Shown here piece after piece: positions 1 to 5,350 of a stretch of 6,871 nt of DNA. The notes below the pieces were generated by a model. That model searched no databases. It saw only the letters and a program-made list of their open reading frames with translations, and had not been told where the DNA came from. Source of the DNA: Candidatus Thorarchaeota archaeon. GTDB lineage: Archaea; Asgardarchaeota; Thorarchaeia; Thorarchaeales; Thorarchaeaceae. Location of the stretch: contig JAEOST010000342.1 in the NCBI GenBank assembly GCA_016840245.1, positions 1 to 6,871 on the forward strand. Reading direction: 5' to 3'. Both the position numbers and the translations under genes were made by a program. How positions within the stretch are numbered: position 1 is the first letter of the stretch; every line of letters begins with the position of its first letter.

Positions 1-1
1 G

Positions 2-1060
2 AATCCATATGTATTGGCTAATGAGCTGATTGAGAGTGTTTACTGTATTCAAATCCAAGATACACGGGCTCATTTCATTATAGAAAACTGCACATTGATT
101 GCTGAATATTACTGTCTAGTTCTTGACAATGTGACAAACGCTGTATTCCGAAATAATCTCCTTAGCTCCGAAAATTCAGGAATTGCCATGGATAATTCGA
201 ATTCATGTATCATTACTAACAATGACATGAACGACTGCCGTGAAAGTTTTGGGATATCACGATCCTCTTTCTGTGAAGTAATCAACAACACCATGATTGG
301 AGGATACGAAAGTCTGTATCTAGATAGGTGCGAGTATGTTGATGTTCTCAACAACACAATAGGGAGCATCAGATCTGCGATTCAGCTCTACGAATCTACG
401 AACATCTCTGTATATGAAAACCGATTTGCATGTGTAGAGGTAGGATACACTGCAGTTGATCACGAGGGTTCATCCAATTCTTGGGATGATAGTGTATCAA
501 TAGGCAATGCTTGGTTCGATTATAATGGAACTGGAGGCTACGATATTCCAGGCTCAACGAATAGTACTGATCACTTTCCCACATTATTCGAACCCCCCTT
601 CCCAATTGATTTTGAGGGTCCAATCATTCGAGCACCAGGTGGAGCCCTATTTGTTGACTACATGTACGAATATCCATCAAATTGGAGATTTGAAGCTAGT
701 GTCAGTGATCCTTCAGGAGTTGATATGGTCACTATCACAGTGAATGGTGCTGTTCACCAAATGATTCACCAGCCAACAACTGAAGATCCTGACCTCTATA
801 TCTATGATCAAATATCTCCACCATCGTATATGACCTATAGTTTCTGGGCGGTAGACAGTATAGGTCATGAAACCGAAGCACCTGGGGGTTTTATTTCCAT
901 AGGTGTTTTCGGGGGTTCTGGTCAACCTCCCACCCTAGCTACGATTCTTCTACAAATTGGTGCCATCTCGACGATCATAATTCTAGTAGTATATTGGAAA
1001 CGTGATTTCTTCCTAAACCTAGGAAAACCAAAAGGTGCGACCCGAAACAGGTTGCAATAA
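2..1060 (+). CDS. Membrane-anchored right-handed beta-helix (NosD-like) surface protein, 5'-truncated
   Basis: The frame is open from base 2 to the TAA at 1058-1060, giving 352 visible residues. The TTG at 14 is not the true start, because the repeat pattern already runs there and continues off the left edge. Residues ~15-150 form parallel beta-helix rungs of 22 residues, with Asn at positions 29, 51/52, 73/74, 95/96, 117/118 and 140. Residues ~160-195 (SWDD..GNAWFDYNGTGGYDIPG..DHFP) resemble the closing segment of NosD-type repeat proteins. Residues ~205-300 look like an Ig-like domain (SDPSGVDMVTITVNG). A hydrophobic helix at ~311-331 is followed by a basic tail, so the ectodomain should be outside and the C terminus inside. 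Seven N-X-S/T sequons fit a glycosylated archaeal surface protein. A copper role as in NosD is not supported; binding of glycans or partners is only a guess. The convergent neighbour is the asparaginase gene. Confidence 0.85.
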   Translation, partial: NPYVLANELIESVYCIQIQDTRAHFIIENCTLIAEYYCLVLDNVTNAVFRNNLLSSENSGIAMDNSNSCIITNNDMNDCRESFGISRSSFCEVINNTMIGGYESLYLDRCEYVDVLNNTIGSIRSAIQLYESTNISVYENRFACVEVGYTAVDHEGSSNSWDDSVSIGNAWFDYNGTGGYDIPGSTNSTDHFPTLFEPPFPIDFEGPIIRAPGGALFVDYMYEYPSNWRFEASVSDPSGVDMVTITVNGAVHQMIHQPTTEDPDLYIYDQISPPSYMTYSFWAVDSIGHETEAPGGFISIGVFGGSGQPPTLATILLQIGAISTIIILVVYWKRDFFLNLGKPKGATRNRLQ

Positions 1061-1295
1061 ACACGAGATGAGCCCCAGGGGGCCATGGCACTGAAATTGA
1101 GAAAGCTAAGTGGATTGTGAGCTTCAATGCGCAAAGATTCCTATGCACCTGTTCCGGGTCCTGGTTAGGGAACCTAACCACGCAAGGAAGACCATCACTA
1201 GATTGAATATAAGGTGTCGTTTCGTAGCGGCGAAATTGCAAGAATTTATTTAGAGTACTTTCGGCGCAACAGCTCTAGCTCACACACGAAAATGT
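1061..1295. other. Convergent intergenic region with no supported gene
   Basis: This 235-bp stretch separates two convergent stop codons. I see no ORF with a convincing SD or family resemblance, and no tRNA. It holds a weak GCCC/GGGC hairpin at 1072-1083 just after the left stop, a perfect 8-bp hairpin at 1162-1180, and a short TTTCG/CGAAA inverted repeat around 1219-1235. Neither strand has a strong T tract beside these hairpins, so where transcription ends is unclear. Confidence 0.6.
1162..1180. repeat. Perfect 8-bp inverted repeat (hairpin) with GAA loop
   Basis: TGGTTAGG at 1162-1169 and CCTAACCA at 1173-1180 are exact reverse complements with a 3-nt spacer. An alternative stem, GTTCC at 1151-1155 with GGAAC at 1169-1173, overlaps it and cannot form at the same time. 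It lies between two convergent genes, so it may be a transcript-end or RNA-stability element for either strand. No T tract follows on either strand, so it is not a clear terminator; a protein-binding site is the alternative. Confidence 0.6.
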
Positions 1296-2156
1296 TCACT
1301 CTTGACATGAGTGAGAGATTACATTACTCAGGTTTCCCGAAATCACTGCTATCGGCATTGCCTTTGCGTTGTGTGCGAAACCAAAGTTCCCAAACTTGTC
1401 AGCAACGATGATCCCTGCTTCACTCCCAGTCTTTTCTTCAAACATTGCCATGCCTTTCTTGGCTGCCGCAGAGACATCGAGACCCTCTTCCACATAGAGT
1501 ACTGTCATCCTACTTAGGACAACTCGAATGATGTGTTCTCCCCAACCAGTGGCAGAAGCTCCACAGATATCGTTGGCAAATGCACCAGCTCCCATGATTG
1601 GACTGTCCCCCACTCGCCCTGGGAGTTTCTTCTTTATGCCACCTGTAGATGATGTTGTGGCAATCCTTCCTTCTGAATCGACTGCAATGCAGCCTACAGT
1701 ATCTCCCGAAGGACCTTCAGCTGGCTTGATGTTTCCCTCATTGTCCTCTGTCCTGTATCCATCTGCAATCATCTGGTCATAGACTCTCTTAGCGTTGTTT
1801 CCTGCAAAGAACTTGTAGTCAGTCTTCTCCATGATGTACCGAGCTAAGGAGACCGGATTCACTACTCCTGTGATAGCTCCGACTGCTCCAAAGTCTAGTC
1901 TACTTCCGTCAATGATCAGTGCATCCAATTCGATTTCGCCGTCTAGATTCTTGAATGAACCACGACCAGCATTCAACTGACCACAACTCTCCATATATGC
2001 TGTACAGACCTCAGCGGCATCCAAGGCTGATCCTCCCTCCTGAAGAACCTTGAACCCAGCAACTGCAGCCTTTTCAACGTATTCGATTCCAACGGGAATC
2101 CTATCATCTCTCCATTTACCTGCGCCGCCATGGACGATTATCATTGGCAATTGCAT
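1296..2156 (-). CDS. Isoaspartyl peptidase / L-asparaginase (Ntn-hydrolase, plant/IaaA type)
   Basis: The 286-residue protein belongs to the threonine Ntn-hydrolase asparaginase family, which hydrolyses isoaspartyl dipeptides and/or L-asparagine in the cytoplasm. Seen in the sequence: the N-terminal HGGAG motif (residues 9-13), LNAGRGS before the cleavage region, the autocleavage site SGDTVG with the nucleophile Thr153 (ACT at 1698-1700), GRVGDSP giving Arg181 and Asp184 for substrate carboxylate/amine binding, and TGWGE at 203-207. The Thr-to-Arg and Thr-to-Asp spacings (28 and 31) match family members such as human ASRGL1. Cleavage would give alpha (~152 aa) and beta (~134 aa) chains. The ATG at 2156 is chosen because AGGTGA at 2162-2167 sits 5 nt upstream; a TTG 13 codons earlier has no such site. 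Stop is TGA. Whether peptidase or asparaginase activity dominates cannot be told from sequence. Confidence 0.93.
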   Translation of the reverse strand: MQLPMIIVHGGAGKWRDDRIPVGIEYVEKAAVAGFKVLQEGGSALDAAEVCTAYMESCGQLNAGRGSFKNLDGEIELDALIIDGSRLDFGAVGAITGVVNPVSLARYIMEKTDYKFFAGNNAKRVYDQMIADGYRTEDNEGNIKPAEGPSGDTVGCIAVDSEGRIATTSSTGGIKKKLPGRVGDSPIMGAGAFANDICGASATGWGEHIIRVVLSRMTVLYVEEGLDVSAAAKKGMAMFEEKTGSEAGIIVADKFGNFGFAHNAKAMPIAVISGNLSNVISHSCQE

Positions 2157-2161
2157 ATGGG

Positions 2162-2167
2162 TCACCT
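2162..2167 (-). promoter_or_regulatory. Shine-Dalgarno site of the asparaginase gene
   Basis: On the minus strand AGGTGA lies 5 nt before the ATG at 2156-2154. It is exactly complementary to the usual archaeal 16S tail and decides the start in favour of the 286-residue form. Confidence 0.75.
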
Positions 2168-2193
2168 GACTGATTCTCAGCCAAAGAAACCCC

Positions 2194-2211
2194 AAGATAA
2201 CACTATGTGTC
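2194..2211 (-). promoter_or_regulatory. Possible weak promoter/operator of the asparaginase gene
   Basis: Between the terminator-like element and the asparaginase start lie only about 55 bp. They contain ACAC-TAT-GTGT (2200-2210), a small inverted repeat, and an AT-containing GTTATC on the minus strand at 2196-2201, about 26 nt before a plausible transcript start near 2172. The box is weak, so this is inferred mainly from the need for a promoter after the upstream terminator. Confidence 0.25.
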
Positions 2212-2261
2212 AGAGAAAAAATAAAGGAGCATCCGGATTCGCGCGAATCCGGAACATGCTC
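2212..2261 (-). terminator. Hairpin plus T-tract terminator after the 2275-2679 gene
   Basis: The core at 2232-2253 is a perfect 22-bp palindrome with half-site TCCGGATTCGC. Outside it, GAGCA (2227-2231) pairs with TGCTC (2257-2261), with a 3-nt bulge (2254-2256) on one side. Read on the minus strand, the hairpin begins 13 nt after the TAG stop at 2275-2277 and is followed directly by CTTTATTTTTTCTC. This is the layout of an intrinsic terminator; archaeal RNA polymerase usually needs only the T tract, so the hairpin may also protect the transcript end. On the plus strand no T tract follows, so it is directional. Confidence 0.75.
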
Positions 2262-2274
2262 TCAAAATATCGTT

Positions 2275-2679
2275 CTACCTGAATCGGCTCTTGATGTCGC
2301 CCTGCTGCAGGTAGATGATTATGATCAGGTTGATTATTGCACCAAGCCAGTTGAACTGGACTGCGTTGAGAATCAAATTGATGATATTGACAATCAAGGC
2401 AACCATCCAGGCCCAAGACTTGAGTGACCAAAGTCCCCAACCGACGATTAGGTCGATAAGGGCGAGGAACAGCACAACGACACCGAGAATCATGGCAAAA
2501 GCGCCTAACCACGGAATCATTGCACCAACCATGATCAATGACACTGCACCAAATAGGCCCAGTGCTCCGACGATGATCTCTAGGACTGCCAGAATGGTCA
2601 CTCCTAGTGGTCTCTCACCGGAAGGTGCTGAATAACCAGCTGTTGGTGTTGGTATTTCGGCTATGTTTATTCCCTCCAA
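2275..2679 (-). CDS. Small four-helix membrane protein of unknown function
   Basis: The frame encodes up to 134 residues: a polar Pro/Thr-rich N terminus (1-22), then RPLGVTILAVLEIIVG entering helix 1 (~25-50), helix 2 (~55-80), a GLWSLKSWAW loop motif (82-91), and helices 3 and 4 (~91-124), ending YLQQGDIKSRF. The family of small archaeal/bacterial proteins with RPLGVTILA and GLW..KxWAW is familiar to me but has no assigned function. The TTG at 2679 is the only standard start upstream of the conserved part, yet the strong SD-like GGAGGG (2672-2677) lies inside it, not before it; see findings. Stop is TAG. A TATA-like box at 2715-2728 and the terminator at 2212-2261 suggest its own transcript. 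The C-terminal signature resembles those of the two upstream membrane proteins. Confidence 0.8.
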   Translation of the reverse strand: MEGINIAEIPTPTAGYSAPSGERPLGVTILAVLEIIVGALGLFGAVSLIMVGAMIPWLGAFAMILGVVVLFLALIDLIVGWGLWSLKSWAWMVALIVNIINLILNAVQFNWLGAIINLIIIIYLQQGDIKSRFR

Positions 2680-2714
2680 ATACGAGTGAATTGTATTTCA
2701 GTCAAGCTTCTACG

Positions 2715-2728
2715 CTAATATATGTCCC
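2715..2728 (-). promoter_or_regulatory. TATA-like promoter for the 2275-2679 gene
   Basis: On the minus strand the sequence reads GGGACATATATTAG, a TATA-type box preceded by purines as in a BRE. Transcription would start near 2693, 14 nt before the TTG at 2679. It lies in the 77-bp gap after the stop at 2757. Confidence 0.5.
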
Positions 2729-2756
2729 GCTGATGTATTCCAGTCTATCTAGATGT

Positions 2757-3257
2757 TCAATATCCCATCTGTTGGAATGCACCTGGCCCATCGAAATGTT
2801 CCCTAACATCATTAAGTCTCGAAAGGTACGCAAGTACAACATTGACTCCAATTTGAATCATTGGCAACTGAATAGCACCACCTGTTCCTGTGAGAAAACC
2901 TGTAATGATAATAGTCATTGACATTAGAATGACCCAGATCGCAACTATGAACGAGAGCTTGAGTGTGTTGGGTACTCTTTTGTATAAGCGATATCCTAGA
3001 AACATCTGGAATGCTCCGACTGGTACAAAGAGGATCATAATGACAAATCCGATAGGATCAACAGGACCAGTTGGAGGCATTAATGAGATAATCAATGGTA
3101 GTACCGCCAACGCTATTCCCCACTCGACTAGTAGAAGTATCGCTGACCCGATTTGTGCTAGAAACGTGAAAAGCGGATTGGTGTCCCAAGATGTAATTGG
3201 TCCATCCCTAGGTTTCCTCTCTGGTTGATGTTCTTCGAATTCTCCATCGAAAGCCAT
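2757..3257 (-). CDS. Four-helix membrane protein, paralogue of the 3261-3743 product
   Basis: The 166-residue protein has a charged N-terminal cytosol-like segment (1-25) and four hydrophobic segments at ~30-60, 68-90, 98-122 and 128-146, then YLSRLNDVREHF and a short polar end. It aligns by eye with the neighbouring 160-residue protein along its whole length: a shared ..IGS/VGS.. in helix 1, PVGAFQMFLGYRLYKR against PFGIAQLYYAWKIH after helix 2, and matching C-terminal ends. The ATG at 3257 lies 3 nt after the upstream stop; its SD, GGAGGAG at 3266-3272, is within the last codons of that gene, so the two are co-transcribed and probably translationally coupled. Stop is TGA. No enzymatic motif is visible; function is unknown. 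Confidence 0.85.
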   Translation of the reverse strand: MAFDGEFEEHQPERKPRDGPITSWDTNPLFTFLAQIGSAILLLVEWGIALAVLPLIISLMPPTGPVDPIGFVIMILFVPVGAFQMFLGYRLYKRVPNTLKLSFIVAIWVILMSMTIIITGFLTGTGGAIQLPMIQIGVNVVLAYLSRLNDVREHFDGPGAFQQMGY

Positions 3258-3260
3258 TTT

Positions 3261-3743
3261 TCATTCTCCTCCTTGTTCCCAAATGAATTCTTGCTGCACC
3301 TCAGGTTTGCTAAGAAAGAACACAACTAGTATGTTCAATAAGACCTGCCCAATTATCAGCTGGAATATGAGGATGATAAAGAATCCTGCAAATATAGCTG
3401 AAATAATGACTAATACAATCAGAATCCAACTGATGGCAGTGACTCTTCCAAAATCCATGAAATTCTCAGTATGAATCTTCCACGCATAGTAGAGCTGTGC
3501 TATACCGAAAGGAATCATCAATAATCCAATGATACCTGAGAACACCAATGTCCCAAAAATGGGAGTTATTAGAGTCAGAGGAAACAGTAGCAGAGCCATT
3601 ACTGATGCACCGCCTAGTGTTGCCAGGAAGGATCCAACAAGGCCTACCATTGCTAATATCGCATTGAAGCTGTATTCGTTAAACGCTTTGGGGCCAGTTC
3701 TCTTTGTGGGTGAAGCAAAACTATAGTCGTCCTCAATAGCCAC
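3261..3743 (-). CDS. Four-helix membrane protein, first gene of the minus-strand operon
   Basis: The 160-residue protein has a polar N terminus (1-25), hydrophobic segments at ~27-60, 64-88, 100-122 and 124-144, and ends LSKPEVQQEFIWEQGGE. It starts at GTG (3743) with GGAGGAG (3749-3755) 5 nt upstream, which fixes the start. Its last codons (Gly-Gly-Glu, stop TGA) carry the SD of the next gene. No known family or catalytic motif is recognised; the paralogy with the next gene suggests a tandem duplication, and the two products may form a hetero-oligomer, which is inference. It is divergent from the MttB-family gene, sharing a 97-bp promoter region. Confidence 0.85.
   Translation of the reverse strand: MAIEDDYSFASPTKRTGPKAFNEYSFNAILAMVGLVGSFLATLGGASVMALLLFPLTLITPIFGTLVFSGIIGLLMIPFGIAQLYYAWKIHTENFMDFGRVTAISWILIVLVIISAIFAGFFIILIFQLIIGQVLLNILVVFFLSKPEVQQEFIWEQGGE
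3266..3272 (-). promoter_or_regulatory. Shine-Dalgarno site inside the upstream gene's last codons
   Basis: GGAGGAG on the minus strand encodes the terminal Gly-Gly-Glu of the 3261-3743 product and lies 8 nt before the ATG at 3257. This fits translational coupling of the two membrane proteins. Confidence 0.75.
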
Positions 3744-3748
3744 GTGAA

Positions 3749-3755
3749 CTCCTCC
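3749..3755 (-). promoter_or_regulatory. Shine-Dalgarno site supporting the GTG start at 3743
   Basis: GGAGGAG on the minus strand is followed by TTCAC and then GTG at 3743-3741. The 5-nt spacing and strength make GTG the start with confidence. Confidence 0.8.
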
Positions 3756-3800
3756 GATGCAACATCAACAATCCCTCTTTTCAGTCTGCCTGTTTCAAGC

Positions 3801-3825
3801 ATCGTGAATACTTAAGTTCCAGTGG
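3801..3825. promoter_or_regulatory. Divergent promoter core around palindrome ACTTAAGT
   Basis: The 97-bp gap between two divergent genes has one AT-rich candidate core, GAATACTTAAGTTCC, containing the 8-bp palindrome ACTTAAGT (3810-3817). On the plus strand its centre is about 27 nt before the ATG at 3841, so the MttB-family transcript may be leaderless; no SD precedes that ATG. On the minus strand the same box would place the start near 3787, giving a ~43-nt leader that includes the strong SD at 3749-3755. It is a weak TATA match, so this is a positional inference. Confidence 0.4.
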
Positions 3826-3840
3826 TTGTTAGATGGTACA

Positions 3841-5292
3841 ATGATTACTCTCCGATTCCTATCCGATGATGACCTGAAAGCAATCCATGAAGCCACTTTG
3901 CTCGTCCTAGAAAAAACCGGTGTGAGGGTTTCCAATGAGGTTGCTCAAGAGCTGCTAAGAGTGGCTGGATGTCAGCTTGATGGCGACATAGTCAGATTCA
4001 ATTCTTCTGTTGTCGAGGAATCAGTTCGGAAAACCCCATCGAGTTTTGATATGTTCAATCACAATGGTGAGAAGGTCTGGAATATTGGTTCTGACAGCGT
4101 GATATACAATCCAGCATCCTCTGCTGTGAATTTCAAGGACCGCGAGACCAGAGAGATCCGCAAGGGTACATCATCAGATGTGGTTGAATTAGTACAACTA
4201 GTTGAGAGTCTGGAGCACGTTGAATTTCAGAGCACTGCACTTGTTCCTTCGGATGTTCCTGAATCAGTATCAGGGTTGTATCGACTATACCTGACGTTGA
4301 AGAACTCTGGAAAGCCCATTGTCACTGGAGCATTCTCGAAAGATGGTCTCAATGAGATGAAACTCTTACTGGAAGCCGACTCAGGAGGTCCGGATGAGCT
4401 TGCCCAGAAACCCAGAGCAATATTCGACTGTTGTCCGATCTCCCCTTTGACCTGGGGTGATGCAGCCTCACAAAATCTGCTGGATTGTGCAGAAGCTGGA
4501 ATCCCTGCAGCCATTGTTCCAGCACCATTGTCTGGTGCAACAAGTCCAGTAACCATACACGGAACTCTCGTTCAGGTCAATGCGGAGATACTCGCAGGTG
4601 TAGTCATCTCACAATTGAAGAATCCAGGTTCTCCTATCATCTATGGTGGAGCTCCAGGCTCATTCGATATGAAGTATGCAACACCCAGATTTGGTGCGAT
4701 TGAAGCAATGATGACTTCATGTGCATCTGCTGAACTTGGAAAACACTACGGGATACCCACCCACTCCTATTTGGGAGCAAGTGATTCGAAAGTAGTTGAT
4801 GCACAGAGCGGCTACGAATCAGGGATTGGACTGATCATTGGTGCCTTGGCCAGGATCAATGTTGTTTCAGGTCCAGGAATGCTGGCGCATCTCAACTGTC
4901 AATCACTTGAGAAGCTCGTCATTGACAATGAGATATGTGGGACTGCTTTTCGACTCATCAAGGGATTTGACATTGAAGGGATTGAAGTCATCACGGACTT
5001 GATTTCGAAGGTTGGATCTGACGGAGACTACCTGAGGCAGAAACACACATCGAAGAAGTTGAGATCTGAGCACTTCATGCCTTCAGGTCTGATTGATAGA
5101 CTTAGTACTGATGCATGGATAAATAGTGGGTCTCATGAAATTCAAGATAGAGCTAGTGACACAGTAGATGAAATCCTAAAGAAACGTGCTCCTTATGAAT
5201 TGTCAAATGACATCGAAAGACAGTTAGATATGAAATTGAAGGGAATAATCTCTAGGCATAATCTTTCAATGAGCCAGATGCCTAAGAAATAG
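3841..5292 (+). CDS. MttB-family methyltransferase (trimethylamine methyltransferase-like), non-pyrrolysine type
   Basis: The 483-residue protein matches the MttB superfamily in length and motifs. These enzymes have a TIM-barrel fold and move a methyl group from a quaternary or tertiary amine to a cobalamin-bearing corrinoid protein. Seen: HEATLLVLEKTGVRV near the N terminus (16-30), LKNPGSPIIYGG (259-270), SDSKVVDAQSGYESG (~314-328), GPGMLAHLN (344-352), VIDNE (360-364) and GDYLRQKHT..LRSEHFMP with DR and W further on (395 onward). Methanogen MttB carries pyrrolysine in the central region; this frame has no internal TAG, so it belongs with the non-Pyl homologues, of which MtgB uses glycine betaine. 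The substrate here is unknown. ATG 3841 is preferred to a TTG at 3826: neither has an SD, but the upstream box fits a leaderless transcript from the ATG. Stop is TAG. No corrinoid protein gene is adjacent. Confidence 0.9.
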   Translation: MITLRFLSDDDLKAIHEATLLVLEKTGVRVSNEVAQELLRVAGCQLDGDIVRFNSSVVEESVRKTPSSFDMFNHNGEKVWNIGSDSVIYNPASSAVNFKDRETREIRKGTSSDVVELVQLVESLEHVEFQSTALVPSDVPESVSGLYRLYLTLKNSGKPIVTGAFSKDGLNEMKLLLEADSGGPDELAQKPRAIFDCCPISPLTWGDAASQNLLDCAEAGIPAAIVPAPLSGATSPVTIHGTLVQVNAEILAGVVISQLKNPGSPIIYGGAPGSFDMKYATPRFGAIEAMMTSCASAELGKHYGIPTHSYLGASDSKVVDAQSGYESGIGLIIGALARINVVSGPGMLAHLNCQSLEKLVIDNEICGTAFRLIKGFDIEGIEVITDLISKVGSDGDYLRQKHTSKKLRSEHFMPSGLIDRLSTDAWINSGSHEIQDRASDTVDEILKKRAPYELSNDIERQLDMKLKGIISRHNLSMSQMPKK

Positions 5293-5298
5293 AGTTCT

Positions 5299-5312
5299 GA
5301 AAATGTTTAATA
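5299..5312 (+). promoter_or_regulatory. TATA-like promoter for the beta-propeller gene
   Basis: GAAAATGTTTAATA has a purine-rich BRE-like half and an AT-rich TATA-like half (TTTAATA at 5306-5312). A start about 26 nt on, near 5335, would leave a short leader holding the AAGGAG SD at 5337-5342 before the GTG at 5351. It lies right after the TAG stop of the MttB-family gene, suggesting a separate transcript. Confidence 0.5.
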
Positions 5313-5350
5313 GTTGGACTACTCGTCTTACTTCAGAAGGAGTGGGCCGG

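Noticed and set aside
1072..1089. GC-rich hairpin after the beta-helix stop as a terminator
   Set aside because: The stem is only 4 bp with a 4-nt loop, overlaps the palindrome GCCATGGC, and has no following T tract.
1065..1094. C/D-box guide RNA (GAGATGA followed by CTGA)
   Set aside because: The C-like box has a mismatch, the spacing to CTGA is long, and no second C'/D box pair follows.
1214..1411. 65-residue plus-strand ORF spanning the convergent gap and the asparaginase 3' end
   Set aside because: No SD, no family resemblance, and over half of it is antisense to the asparaginase C-terminal coding region.
2315..2635. 106-residue plus-strand ORF opposite the small membrane protein
   Set aside because: Its composition (Ile, Thr, Pro, Arg runs) is that of the reverse complement of hydrophobic codons; the minus-strand frame has membrane helices and a recognisable family pattern.
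2890..3228. 112-residue plus-strand ORF opposite the 2757-3257 gene
   Set aside because: Antisense shadow of a membrane-protein gene with a clear SD and paralogue.
4227..4556. 109-residue minus-strand ORF inside the MttB-family gene
   Set aside because: It lies wholly antisense to a well-supported family member, has no SD that I can see and resembles no protein; it is a by-product of codon use on the other strand.
5290..5310. Amber stop of the MttB-family gene read as pyrrolysine
   Set aside because: Reading through TAG would add only about six residues before a TAA at 5308; in the family pyrrolysine sits centrally, where this frame has sense codons, and the protein is already full length.
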